Assembly (NCBI GenBank): GCA_943333505.2
Contig: CALQTN020000013.1
Location: 1-64,000 of the forward strand
Source of the DNA: Asaia bogorensis
Lineage (GTDB): Bacteria > Pseudomonadota > Alphaproteobacteria > Acetobacterales > Acetobacteraceae
DNA: 64,000 nucleotides
Reading direction: 5' to 3'
In this document: in pieces, positions 51,692-59,789 of the stretch
Layout of the letters: the number at the start of each line of letters is the position of its first letter
How positions within the stretch are numbered: position 1 is the first letter of the stretch
The notes under the pieces: generated by a model
Databases searched by the model: none
What the model saw: the letters and a program-made list of their open reading frames with translations, nothing else
Told to the model about the DNA's origin: nothing
Made by a program: the position numbers and the translations under genes

Positions 51692-53080
51692 TCACCCCAG
51701 CCCGACGACCGCCAGCCCCACCAGCAACGCGGCGAGCGGCACCGGCCAGGCGCGCCGCCAGATTTCCGCCTGGGTGGCGCCGGCGCCGGCAACGCCTGCC
51801 GCCATCGCGGTCAGTTGCGGGGAGACCAGCAGGAACGCCGTGCCATTCTGGATTGATGGCAACAGCACCGGTGGCAGGCCGGCGAGGCGCCCAAGCTCGG
51901 CCTGCAGCGGCATCATCACCGAGTTGGCGCCGACATTGGTGCCGGCGAGGAAGCCGGCGATGCCGGCCAGCAATGGCCCGGCAAAGGGCGCGGCGCCGCC
52001 AAACGCGGCGGCCAGCGCCAAAGCGAGGCCCTGTGGAACCCCGGCATTGAACAGCAGGCGCGACAGCAGGGCGAACATCAGCAGCGCGCTGACCGGGCGC
52101 CGGACCCGGCGCAAAGCATCCGCGAGGCGGGCCAGACGGCGGGGACGGAGCGAGAGCTGAACCAGGGCGGCGAGCCAGATGCCGACCATCGCATGGGTTA
52201 GCGGCACCGCCGGTAGATTGGCAATTGGCTGCCAACTTGGCGGGTTTGGCCATAGCCGGCTGGCCAGCAAAATCCCGATCAGCAGCAGATAGGGCGCGGC
52301 AGCGGCGATGGCGTGGCGCAATGCGGCGGCGTTGCGCGGCGGCGCGGCAAGCCATAGCCGCGCGATAAGCACGGTTCCGGTGGCGAGCGCGCCGCATAAT
52401 TCCCATGGCGCCAATCGATGCCACAACACCAGCCCGACGCAGATTGCCAGCACCCAGACGCCGTGGCGGATCTTGGTCGGGCCCGGGACGGGATGCCCGG
52501 CGAGCCGACACCAGTGCCAGAACGCTGGCAGCAGCAGGATCAGCATCGCCGAGGTGATCCAGGCGCTCGCCGCGGCAAGTGCGCCTGGGCTTATGCCGGC
52601 GAGCGCTGCGCCGATTGCGGTGCCGGGGCCCAGCCCGCCCCACGGGATGAATAATTGCGAGATCAGCGCCATTAGCGCGGCGTGGCTCCCGCCTACGCCG
52701 GCACGGCGCATCACGCCGAGGCTGAAGACCAGGCCGACGCCGAAGCCGGTGACGGTTTCGGTGAACGGGCCGAGCAGGAAGGCAGCGGTGAAGATGGTGT
52801 CGACCGGCAGAGCCGCTGAACCGGTCGCCGGCTGTTCGGGGATCGCGGCATGGAACACCATGCCGGCGGCGATGATCGCGCACGGCACCAGCGCCAACCA
52901 CGCGCCCTGCGCCAGCGCGTCGGCAAGCAAGCCGGGCAGGGCGGCGCCATCGGCATGCAGCAGCACGGCCGGCAGGCTCACCGCCATTGCGATCGTGCAG
53001 GCGGGCACCGCGCCGACCCGCCCCGAAGCAAGCAGTGCGATCAGTGTCAGCAGCGGCAGGGCCTGGAGCAGCAGGGTCAT
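51692..53080 (-). CDS. L-lactate permease family (LctP) transporter
   Basis: A 462-residue inner-membrane protein with about 12 helices, of the LctP family. Characteristic parts are FTETVTGFGVGLVFSLGVM (about 104-122) with the conserved Thr-Glu-Thr, LFIPWGGLGPGTAIGAALAG, and the late block FLAGTNVGANSVMMPLQAELG. It imports lactate or glycolate by proton symport. Glycolate is plausible here because GlcDEF is encoded in the same window, but that is inference. It is probably co-transcribed with the downstream glycosylase gene. Confidence 0.88.
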   Translation of the reverse strand: MTLLLQALPLLTLIALLASGRVGAVPACTIAMAVSLPAVLLHADGAALPGLLADALAQGAWLALVPCAIIAAGMVFHAAIPEQPATGSAALPVDTIFTAAFLLGPFTETVTGFGVGLVFSLGVMRRAGVGGSHAALMALISQLFIPWGGLGPGTAIGAALAGISPGALAAASAWITSAMLILLLPAFWHWCRLAGHPVPGPTKIRHGVWVLAICVGLVLWHRLAPWELCGALATGTVLIARLWLAAPPRNAAALRHAIAAAAPYLLLIGILLASRLWPNPPSWQPIANLPAVPLTHAMVGIWLAALVQLSLRPRRLARLADALRRVRRPVSALLMFALLSRLLFNAGVPQGLALALAAAFGGAAPFAGPLLAGIAGFLAGTNVGANSVMMPLQAELGRLAGLPPVLLPSIQNGTAFLLVSPQLTAMAAGVAGAGATQAEIWRRAWPVPLAALLVGLAVVGLG

Positions 53081-53220
53081 TGCGGCACCATGTCCGGATC
53101 ACGACTGCGTGCGCACCGACCCCGCCGCGCCCCGGCCATGCTTTTCCTGCTTGCCTTGCTGGCGCAGGAAGGCGCTAACGTGGATTGTGACGCTAGAGTT
53201 CCGGCAGGAGGAAAGCTGCA

Positions 53221-53448
53221 ATGCAACATTTGCCAGCTATGCGGGCGCAGGAAGACGAGCAGAAAGCCGCCAATCGGCAGACCGAAAGTCTGGCGGGCCT
53301 GGCTTTGACGATTGCCATCCTGGTTTTGTCGCTATTCGTGCTGCGGCAGTTGCAGCATTCCACCCAGCTCGAAGATTGCATCATGGCGGGGCGCTTGAGT
53401 TGCGGGATGCCGGTGGTGGCGACGCTTCCCCCGCAAAAGCGGATTTGA
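53221..53448 (+). CDS. small single-TM hypothetical protein
   Basis: A 75-residue protein with one membrane helix (LAGLALTIAILVLSLFVLRQL, about 24-44) and a short C-terminal tail with two cysteines (EDCIMAGRLSCG). GGAGGA stands about eight bases before the ATG. No family recognised. It lies alone, 54 bases before the creatininase-family operon, and might be its leader gene or an independent small membrane protein. Confidence 0.65.
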   Translation: MQHLPAMRAQEDEQKAANRQTESLAGLALTIAILVLSLFVLRQLQHSTQLEDCIMAGRLSCGMPVVATLPPQKRI

Positions 53449-53502
53449 TCTCACGCATAACTGTGGCAGCCTGATTGGGTAACCGAATTCAGGAGTAGCC
53501 GC

Positions 53503-54195
53503 ATGCGCATCGCCGACATGGACTGGCGGATGGTTGAGGATTGGCTGCGCGGTGATGACCGCGGTGTGCTGCCGCTGGGCAGCGTCGAACAGCATGCCGG
53601 ATTGTCATTGGCGGTCGATATGATCCTCGCCGAGCGGGTTGCGGTTGAGGCCGCCGAACCTTTGGGCGTGCCGGTTTTCCCGGCGCTGCCGTTCGGACTG
53701 GCGCCGTATTTCCAGGCTTTTCCCGGCAGCATGACGTTGCGGGTGGAAACCTATGTCGCGGTGGTGCGCGAATTGCTCGACAGCATGAAACGGTCGGGGT
53801 TCCGCCGCATCCTGATCGTCAACGGCCATGGCGGCAACCAGCCAGCCGCCGCGCTGGCGCAGGAATGGATGATGGACAACCCCGACTGCCGGGTGCGGTT
53901 CCATGACTGGTGGCGGGCGCCGAAAACCATGGCGCAGGTGCAGGCAACCGATACGGTGGCGAGCCATGCCAGCTGGATGGAAAACTTCCCGTGGACCCGC
54001 CTGCCATCGACGCCGGCTGACGGGGTGAAGGACATGGTCGATACCGACCTGTTGAAAACCCTGCCGCCGTTCGAGAGCCGCAACCTGCTGGATGATGGCA
54101 ATTTCGGTGGACGCACCCAGCGTTCCGATAACGAAATGCTGGCGATCTGGAATATCGCGGTCGAAGAAACCCGTGCATTACTGGAGGCATTATGA
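53503..54195 (+). CDS. creatininase family protein
   Basis: A 230-residue protein of the creatininase/creatinine amidohydrolase family. The metal-ligand block LGSVEQHAGLSLAVDMILAE provides Glu, His and Asp, and the second is IVNGHGGNQPA with His and Asn. Family members include mycofactocin-associated MftE and formamide hydrolases, so the amide or lactam cleaved is open. GGAG stands before the ATG. The next gene overlaps by four bases. Confidence 0.87.
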   Translation: MRIADMDWRMVEDWLRGDDRGVLPLGSVEQHAGLSLAVDMILAERVAVEAAEPLGVPVFPALPFGLAPYFQAFPGSMTLRVETYVAVVRELLDSMKRSGFRRILIVNGHGGNQPAAALAQEWMMDNPDCRVRFHDWWRAPKTMAQVQATDTVASHASWMENFPWTRLPSTPADGVKDMVDTDLLKTLPPFESRNLLDDGNFGGRTQRSDNEMLAIWNIAVEETRALLEAL

Positions 54196-55202
54196 GCGAT
54201 CCGATTCTGATCTGGGGCGCGGGTGCGATCGGCGGCAGCGCCGGGGCCTGGCTTAAGCGTGCCGGGCACGATATTCATTTCGTCGATGTGGTGGCCGAAC
54301 ATGTCGAGGCGATCCGGACCACCGGGCTGCGGATCACCGGGCCGGTGGATCAGTTCACTGTGGTGGCGCCGGCGTTTTTGCCGTCCGAGGTGCGCGGCAC
54401 GTATCGCCGGATTTTCCTGGCGGTGAAGGCACATCACACCGAAGACGCCGCGCGGGCGTTGCTGCCACATCTTGCCGCGGATGGCTATGTTTTGTCGTTG
54501 CAGAACGGATTGTGCGAGCGGATCATTGCCGATGTGGTGGGCAAGGAGCGCACCGTCGGGGCCTTCGTCAATTACAGCACCGACTGGATTGCGCCGGGCG
54601 AAGTGATGTTTGGCAGCCGTGGCGCGGTGGTGCTCGGCGAACTCGATGGCGCAATGACCGCGCGTCTGGCCGAACTGCACCGGTTGATGCTGCAATTCGA
54701 TGCGAACGCGATCATGACGACCGAAATCTGGGGCTATCTGTGGGGCAAACTCGGCTACGGGGCGATGCTGTTCGCCCAGGCGCTGGGCATGGCCGGGATT
54801 GCCGATTGCCTTGGGCGGCCGGAATTGTTGCCGCTATGGTGCAAGCTGGCGGGCGAGGCCAATGCGGTGACCTTGGCTGAGGGCGTGACGCCGCGTGGCT
54901 TTAACGGTTACGATCCGGAAGCGTTCATGCCGGGCACACCGATCGAGAAAAGCCGCGCCGCAGTGGCCGCGATGGTGGAATTCAACCGCCCGAGTGCGAA
55001 AACCCATTCCGGGGTCTGGCGTGATCTGGCGATCCGCAAGCGCCGCACTGAGGTTGATGTGCAGATCGCGCCAATTTCTGAAATTGGCGCCACCCACGGC
55101 ATTGCCTGTCCGACCATCGACCGCCTGGTGCGGATGATCCACGAGGTCGAGGCTGGAACACGCATACTTTCCGACGATAATCTGGTGGAGTTGATGGCAT
55201 AA
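54192..55202 (+). CDS. ketopantoate reductase family protein (ApbA/PanE-like)
   Basis: A 336-residue two-domain reductase. The NADP motif is LIWGAGAIGGSAGAWLKRAGHDI, a Lys in the region IFLAVKAHHTED matches the family's catalytic-site position, and the C-terminal helical domain has the family form. Pantothenate synthesis is one family role, but location between a creatininase-like enzyme and an SDR suggests a catabolic keto-acid reductase. Its TAA stop shares one base with the next ATG. Confidence 0.82.
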   Translation: MSDPILIWGAGAIGGSAGAWLKRAGHDIHFVDVVAEHVEAIRTTGLRITGPVDQFTVVAPAFLPSEVRGTYRRIFLAVKAHHTEDAARALLPHLAADGYVLSLQNGLCERIIADVVGKERTVGAFVNYSTDWIAPGEVMFGSRGAVVLGELDGAMTARLAELHRLMLQFDANAIMTTEIWGYLWGKLGYGAMLFAQALGMAGIADCLGRPELLPLWCKLAGEANAVTLAEGVTPRGFNGYDPEAFMPGTPIEKSRAAVAAMVEFNRPSAKTHSGVWRDLAIRKRRTEVDVQIAPISEIGATHGIACPTIDRLVRMIHEVEAGTRILSDDNLVELMA

Positions 55203-55957
55203 TGAATATTCGTTTTGATGGACGTTTGGTTGTGGTCACCGGCGCCGGCCACGGCCTGGGCCGGGTGATTGCGCAGAGTTTTTCGGCGTTGGGCGCCAAG
55301 GTCTATGGCGGCGACCGATCGGCGGAGAATTTGAAGGTGACGGCCTCGGCTGGTGGGATTACCGGGGCGGTGGTCGATCTGACCGACCGGTCCGCCGCCG
55401 CGGCCTGGATTGCCGATATCGAGCAGAAAGAAGGCCGGGCGGTGTTCGCGCTGGTCAATAATGCCGGCGGCGTGGCCGGGCAGAAAATGCGCCCGATTGA
55501 GCAGGTCAGCGATGATGACTGGGACCGGATTATTGCGGTCAATGTCGGGGCGGCGATGGCGGTGTCTCGGGCGGCGATCCCGGCGATGAAGGCGGCAGGC
55601 GAAGGGCGGATTATCAATATCAGTTCCGGCGCGGGTTTGCAGGCGTCGCTGACCGGTATTCAGGCTTATGCGACCGCCAAGCACGCGGTGGTCGGGCTGA
55701 CGCGGCAATTGGCGCATGAGCTGGGGGCGTTCAACATCACGGTCAATTCGGTGGCGCCTGGGTTTATCCGGTCCAATCCGGATACCGAAGTGCAGTGGGA
55801 CAGCTACGGGAGCGATGGCCAGAAGGCGCTGATCAATCGGATCGCGCTGAAGCGGCTGGGATCATCGCAGGATATTGCCAACGGGGTGATCTTTTTTGCC
55901 TCCGATCTGGCGAGCTTTGTCAGCGGGCAGATTTTGTCGGTGGATGGGGGGCGGTAG
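55202..55957 (+). CDS. SDR-family oxidoreductase
   Basis: A 251-residue classical SDR with all catalytic residues: TGAGHGLG cofactor motif, NNAGG, ISSGAGL (Ser) and YATAKHAV (Tyr-x-x-x-Lys). It reduces or oxidises an unknown alcohol/ketone. It shares one base (TAATG) with the ketopantoate-reductase-like gene and ends the three-gene operon started by the creatininase-type gene. The full catalytic set contrasts with the SDR-like protein at 11603. Confidence 0.9.
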   Translation: MNIRFDGRLVVVTGAGHGLGRVIAQSFSALGAKVYGGDRSAENLKVTASAGGITGAVVDLTDRSAAAAWIADIEQKEGRAVFALVNNAGGVAGQKMRPIEQVSDDDWDRIIAVNVGAAMAVSRAAIPAMKAAGEGRIINISSGAGLQASLTGIQAYATAKHAVVGLTRQLAHELGAFNITVNSVAPGFIRSNPDTEVQWDSYGSDGQKALINRIALKRLGSSQDIANGVIFFASDLASFVSGQILSVDGGR

Positions 55958-55965
55958 GGGAAATC

Positions 55966-55994
55966 TTGCTTTGATGGGGTGGAATTTATATAAT
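55966..55994 (+). promoter_or_regulatory. sigma70-type promoter of vapBC
   Basis: TTGCTT (55966-55971), a 17-base spacer and TATAAT (55989-55994), about 29 bases before the vapB start. The spacer and -10 are close to the housekeeping consensus. The region between -10 and the ATG is AT-rich and could hold VapB/VapC autoregulation. Confidence 0.6.
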
Positions 55995-56022
55995 TTAGGG
56001 GTAATTGCAAAAAGACCCCGTC

Positions 56023-56280
56023 ATGGCGCTCAGTCTGAAGGACCCTGAAACGGGCCGGTTGGCGCGCGCGGTGGCGGCGATGACCGGCGAAAGCCTGACG
56101 GTTGCGGTGCGCACGGCGCTGGCGGAACGGATGGAACGCGAAATGCTGCGGCGGGGACGGCCGGGAAATCTCGCGGCGAGAATTGATGAAATCGTCAAGG
56201 AGTTTGCCAAGCTACCGGTGCTTGACCTGCGCACGCCGGATGAAATTATCGGATATGACGAAACGGGTATGTGGACCTGA
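56023..56280 (+). CDS. vapB: VapB-type antitoxin
   Basis: An 85-residue antitoxin of the PSK transcription-factor (Rv0623-like) family. The first ~35 residues are the ribbon-helix-helix-like DNA-binding part (MALSLKDPETGRLARAVAAMTGESLTVAVRTALAER), and the tail (ARIDEIVKEFAKLPVLDLRTPDEII) would bind and block VapC. The ATG lies 29 bases after a TATAAT promoter. Its TGA overlaps the vapC ATG, as is normal for these operons. The antitoxin is intact while the toxin carries a nonsense codon. Confidence 0.88.
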   Translation: MALSLKDPETGRLARAVAAMTGESLTVAVRTALAERMEREMLRRGRPGNLAARIDEIVKEFAKLPVLDLRTPDEIIGYDETGMWT

Positions 56281-56669
56281 TGGTGATTGACACCTCGGCG
56301 ATTGTGGCAATTTTGCTGGATGAACCGGATGGCGATCATTTTACCGCCGCAATCGAACAGGATGAACTGCGCCTGATGTCAGCGGTTGGGCGGGTTGAAT
56401 TGTCGATGGTGATTGAGGGGCGTGGTGGTGCCTCTGGGCGTGCCCTGCTTGAGTAGATGCTGCGCACCTTCGGCGTTGAAATCGTCGCGGTTACCCCGGC
56501 CCACGCCGAAATCACCATAGAGGCGTTCCGCCGCTTTGGCCGCGGACGGCACAAAGCGGGGCTGAACATGGGCGATTGTTTCAGCTACGCGTTGGCAAAG
56601 GCACCCGATGTGCCTTTGCTGTTCAAGGGCGATGATTTTGCGTGGACTGATATTCGGGTGGCCCGGTAG
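56280..56669 (+). pseudogene. vapC: vapC toxin interrupted by one in-frame amber codon
   Basis: PIN-domain RNase toxin with codon 59 as TAG (56454-56456). The sequence before and after the TAG is in the same frame and carries all four acidic residues of the PIN active site: Asp4 (IDTSAI), Glu in VELSMVIE, Asp in MGDCFSYALA and Asp in GDDFAWTDI. Read through, it would be 129 residues, a normal VapC length. A premature stop therefore leaves a short 58-residue product with half the active site. The codon after the stop is ATG, so a second fragment could be translated separately. Confidence 0.85.
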
Positions 56670-56699
56670 CTGGCCGATTGGGGCTATGCCGGGCTCGCA

Positions 56700-57210
56700 G
56701 TGTGCCGACGCCGGACCAAGCCGAGGGCGGCGATGCCTGCGCTGGCGCGCCAATCTCACTCGATTGTCGCGGTTCACCCCTTGCCGGGTTTCACCAGCGC
56801 CGGATTGGAGCGCGATGCGTTTCTGTGCGCGATCGTTGCCGCATGGCTGGTGCATTACCGGCAAGGCCAGCGGATGATGGCCCCGGTGCTGACCTATGCG
56901 ACGTTGTCGACTGGAAGGCTGGGCTCGTCATGCTGCTGTCGGTGATGTTGAAGGACCAGGCGGGCGGGCCGGTCATGATCGCCGACCTCGTCCGCGATTT
57001 TTTCGTGGCGCGCGCGTATGTCCGAACACTTCTGCAGGAGGCGTCCGCGATCGGCCTGGTGGTCCGCTCGGGCGGCCATGGGCGGTATCGGGTGCAGCCG
57101 CTGCTGATCGATGCGATGCGCCGGTTTTTGCGGTATTGTTTCAAATTCATATCTTTGCCTTGGAGCGTGCGCTGGCCGGTTATGCGGAGATCGCATCCGC
57201 GGCGGGCTAA
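56700..57210 (+). pseudogene. frameshifted gene with a helix-turn-helix-like C-terminal part
   Basis: Three consecutive frames join into one protein-like sequence: VAVHPLPGFTSAGLERDAFLCAIVAAWLVHYRQGQRMM, then a frameshift to LVMLLSVMLKDQAGGPVMIADLVRDFFVARAYV, RTLLQEASAIGLVVRSGGHGRYRVQP, then another to FQIHIFALERALAGYAEIASAAG. The middle resembles a winged-helix regulator. I do not recognise the family. The two frameshifts argue that it is inactive, unless they are sequencing errors. Confidence 0.6.
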
Positions 57211-57269
57211 GCCGTTCCGAAATTGTTAATTGTGTTGGCTTATTGGGCGCGTTATGTCAATTGACATGC

Positions 57270-57809
57270 ATGTTCAATTTCACCGCCATCCTCACTGACC
57301 TGCAGGCCGCGATTGCGGTGGGCGCGGCGCGTCATCGCGCGCTGACCCCGCTGCTGGTGGCGGTGTGGGGGCGGATTTCGCGCATGTCGGTGCGGCTTGA
57401 GCGCCTGGTGGCGCTGTGGCGCGCGGGAAAACTGCCCAAGGCTGGGGCGCCGCGCGCGCCGCGCGCTCGGGCCGCAGATCAGCCAGTGCGCCGGCTGGGG
57501 CGGGCAGGAATGACTTACCCGCCCTCGCGCGCCTGGCTTACCGTCCGGGTCTGGGAAGCAACCGCCTTCCGCGGCCAGCTTGAGCATTTGCTGTCGCGGG
57601 AGGACTGCGTGGCGTTTCTGGCGGCGGTGCCGCAGGCGGGGCGGATTCTGCGCCCGCTATGCCACATGCTGGGGGTTGATCCGGTGCCGGCGGCAATCCG
57701 CAAGCCAAAGACGCCGGTGGTGGGCCATGGTTTGGTAGCGGCACCGGTGGTGCAAACCGTTTCTGTTGTGCCTGTGCCTGTGCAGGTGATTCAAATTTCG
57801 GGTAGGTAG
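57270..57809 (+). CDS. hypothetical protein
   Basis: A 179-residue protein: a hydrophobic/Ala-rich start (MFNFTAILTDLQAAIAVGAARHRALTPLLVAVWGRIS), a basic Pro/Arg/Ala hinge, then a helical part ending in FLAAVPQAGRILRPLCHMLGVDPVP and a Val/Pro-rich tail. Similar proteins are, from memory, seen in Acetobacteraceae without known function. ATG 57270 is chosen as the first Met after an AT-rich spacer. The upstream gene is frameshifted. Function unknown. Confidence 0.6.
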   Translation: MFNFTAILTDLQAAIAVGAARHRALTPLLVAVWGRISRMSVRLERLVALWRAGKLPKAGAPRAPRARAADQPVRRLGRAGMTYPPSRAWLTVRVWEATAFRGQLEHLLSREDCVAFLAAVPQAGRILRPLCHMLGVDPVPAAIRKPKTPVVGHGLVAAPVVQTVSVVPVPVQVIQISGR

Positions 57810-57899
57810 GGGACGGGTGTTTACGTGACTTTATTGTTACGATATCGAACTTAAAATAACTCTATTCCTTGAAAAAATGGAGATTTTCGGTAATGGGCC

Positions 57900-59252
57900 T
57901 TACCTGCTTTCCACTGTCATCGGCATCCCGCCCTCGGGCCGGGTGGTTACCCGCGACACTGGCACCGGCACATACCCTGGCTTCACCACCAACCGCGTCG
58001 CCGGTAAAAGCGTGGCCAGGATTGCCACCGCTTCCAGCAGCGCGAACTGCATGCCGATGCAGATGCGCGGGCCGGCGCCGAAGGGGAGCCAGGAAAGGCG
58101 GTGGCGGGACTTGATGGCGTCGGGGGCGAAGCGGTCGGGGTCGAATATGTCCGGCGCGTCCCAGATCAGCTTGTGGTGATGCACCGCGTGGATCGGCACC
58201 AGCAGGCGGTCGCCGGGGGCAAGTTGGACGTCGCCGAGCATGAAGCCTTCCATCACCTCGCGGCCGATTTGGGAGACCGGCGAATAGACCCGCATCGCTT
58301 CCATGATGACCTGGGTGGTGTATTTGAGGGAGGCGACCTGGTCGGCTTCGAGCGGGGCGCCACCGGTGATGGTTGCGATTTCGCCGAGGATTTTGGCCTC
58401 GATCTCGGGGTGCTGGCTCAGCAGATAGAAGGTCCAGGTGAGGGCGAGGGCGGTGGTTTCGTGGCCGGCGCCGATGAAGGTGAGCAGGTTGTCGGTGATG
58501 TTGGTGTCGGAAAAGCCGCTGCCGGTTTCAGGGTCCTTGGCATCGAGCAGCAGGCTCAGCAGATCATCGGTGCGCTGGCCGGTCTGGCGCCGGTCTGCGG
58601 CCCGGGCGCCGACCATGTTGCGGAGATAGTCGCGGCCACGGCCGGCACGGTATTTGCCGGGATAGGGCATCCATTCGGGCGCCTTGAGGGCAGCGAGCAC
58701 CACCGCCCAACTGGCGGATTTGAGAAAGTCGGCAATGCTGGCCTCGACGCGGGCCATATCGATGTCGCCACGGCCGGAGAGCATGGTTTCGAGGATGATG
58801 TCGAAGGTCAGATGCATCATTTCGTGACCGATTTCGACCGGGCTGCCATTCGGCATTGCCTGCCAGTCGGCGCTGGTGGTGCGGGCGGCACGGATCATCG
58901 CGGGCAGGAAGCTGTTGACATGGCTCGGGCGGAAGACCGGGGCGGCGATGCGGCGCTGGGCACGCCAGCGATCGTCCTCGGCGGTGAGGATGCCCTGGCC
59001 GAGCGCGGGTTCAAGGGCGCGGCGCATCTGGTCGGATTTATGCAATTTGTCGGCGTTGTCGACCAGGGCTGTCTGGATCAGCGCGGGGTCGGCGACGTAG
59101 TAGCGGGCGGTGCCGAGGAAATTCATCCGGATGATCGGGCGGTCGTAGATTTCGGCCGGCCAGGCGTCCATCGGGTTGCGCACGGCGCGGCGCAGGATGT
59201 TGAAGGTTTCGAGCCGCGTGGGGGTGTGGGTTAGGAGGGCGGCTTCGGACAT
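57900..59252 (-). CDS. cytochrome P450
   Basis: A 450-residue soluble P450. The I-helix threonine lies in GAGHETTALALTWTFYLLS, the K-helix ExxR in IMEAMRVYSP region, and the haem-binding loop is LPFGAGPRICIGMQFALLEA with the Cys ligand. It oxidises an unknown organic substrate using a ferredoxin partner encoded elsewhere. ATG 59252 has GGAGACG upstream; the longer frame runs back into the palindromic repeat and is not real. Gene context (Lin0512 paralogues and folC) gives no clue to the substrate. Confidence 0.92.
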   Translation of the reverse strand: MSEAALLTHTPTRLETFNILRRAVRNPMDAWPAEIYDRPIIRMNFLGTARYYVADPALIQTALVDNADKLHKSDQMRRALEPALGQGILTAEDDRWRAQRRIAAPVFRPSHVNSFLPAMIRAARTTSADWQAMPNGSPVEIGHEMMHLTFDIILETMLSGRGDIDMARVEASIADFLKSASWAVVLAALKAPEWMPYPGKYRAGRGRDYLRNMVGARAADRRQTGQRTDDLLSLLLDAKDPETGSGFSDTNITDNLLTFIGAGHETTALALTWTFYLLSQHPEIEAKILGEIATITGGAPLEADQVASLKYTTQVIMEAMRVYSPVSQIGREVMEGFMLGDVQLAPGDRLLVPIHAVHHHKLIWDAPDIFDPDRFAPDAIKSRHRLSWLPFGAGPRICIGMQFALLEAVAILATLLPATRLVVKPGYVPVPVSRVTTRPEGGMPMTVESR

Positions 59253-59274
59253 CAGGGACGTCTCCAGGAAGGGT

Positions 59275-59409
59275 GTTCTTTTTGTGAACAAAAAGAACCA
59301 AAAAAACTTTTTGATACTTTGTTGCCGTTGGCTTGGGACCTTGGTGGGAGCTGCGCTAACGGTGACTGAGTCGAAAGTTTTCTTGCTTCTTTTTGTTCGC
59401 AAAAAGAAG
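59275..59409 (+). repeat. composite palindromic repeat (GTTCTTTTTGT family), full copy
   Basis: First palindrome: GTTCTTTTTGT (59275-59285) with complement (59288-59298) around GA, then the run ending AAACTTTTTGATAC. Second palindrome: CTTCTTTTTG (59386-59395) and CAAAAAGAAG (59400-59409) around TTCG. The layout equals the copy at 20822-20939. It lies between the P450 and Lin0512 genes on the minus strand. Confidence 0.82.
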
Positions 59410-59427
59410 TGCTTTCTTCAATCCTTG

Positions 59428-59778
59428 CTAAGATTTCACCTGCGCCGGCACCCGCACCTCAATCGCCGCGGTGGCGATCACCGCCGGATCGTGGTTTTCG
59501 TCATCCGGGACATCGAGCCCGCCCTTGACAACGCGGACCGTAATGATGCCGTAGGGTAGGCTGGCTTTCACCCGCTCGGCATCGACTTTGTCGGGCTGCT
59601 GGACGCCGATTGTGACTGTAACCTGCATGGTGGCGGCAGGGATTTTCAGGGCACGCAGGAAGGTGAGGGACGAATGATGGAGTGCGTCCTGCACGGCGCG
59701 CAATGCGGCCTTGGTGTAGTCGCCGCCATGCAGATCATTGCCGGCGCCCATTTCGAGAATGGCTCGGACGAGGGTCAT
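59428..59778 (-). CDS. Lin0512 family protein (paralogue 1)
   Basis: A 116-residue protein of the Lin0512 family (about 115 aa, unknown function). The conserved pieces are ILEMGAGNDLHGGDYTKAALRAVQDALHHSSLTFLRAL and the C-terminal strands IGVQQPDKVDAERVKASLPYGIITVRVVKGGLDVP. It stands 11 bases after its paralogue (59790-60146) in the same direction, so the two may assemble together. No catalytic residue set is known to assign. Confidence 0.85.
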   Translation of the reverse strand: MTLVRAILEMGAGNDLHGGDYTKAALRAVQDALHHSSLTFLRALKIPAATMQVTVTIGVQQPDKVDAERVKASLPYGIITVRVVKGGLDVPDDENHDPAVIATAAIEVRVPAQVKS

Positions 59779-59789
59779 GTTGGGGCCTT

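Noticed and set aside
56454-56456. Pyrrolysine or selenocysteine decoding of the vapC stop
   Set aside because: It is TAG in a PIN-domain toxin with no Pyl machinery nearby and no family precedent; a nonsense mutation is simpler.
57111-57269. N-terminal extension of the 57270 protein
   Set aside because: The extension runs through the tail of the frameshifted gene and has no ribosome site.
59253-59402. N-terminal extension of the P450
   Set aside because: It translates the palindromic repeat (Lys/Phe-rich); ATG 59252 has a ribosome site and a normal P450 N-terminus.
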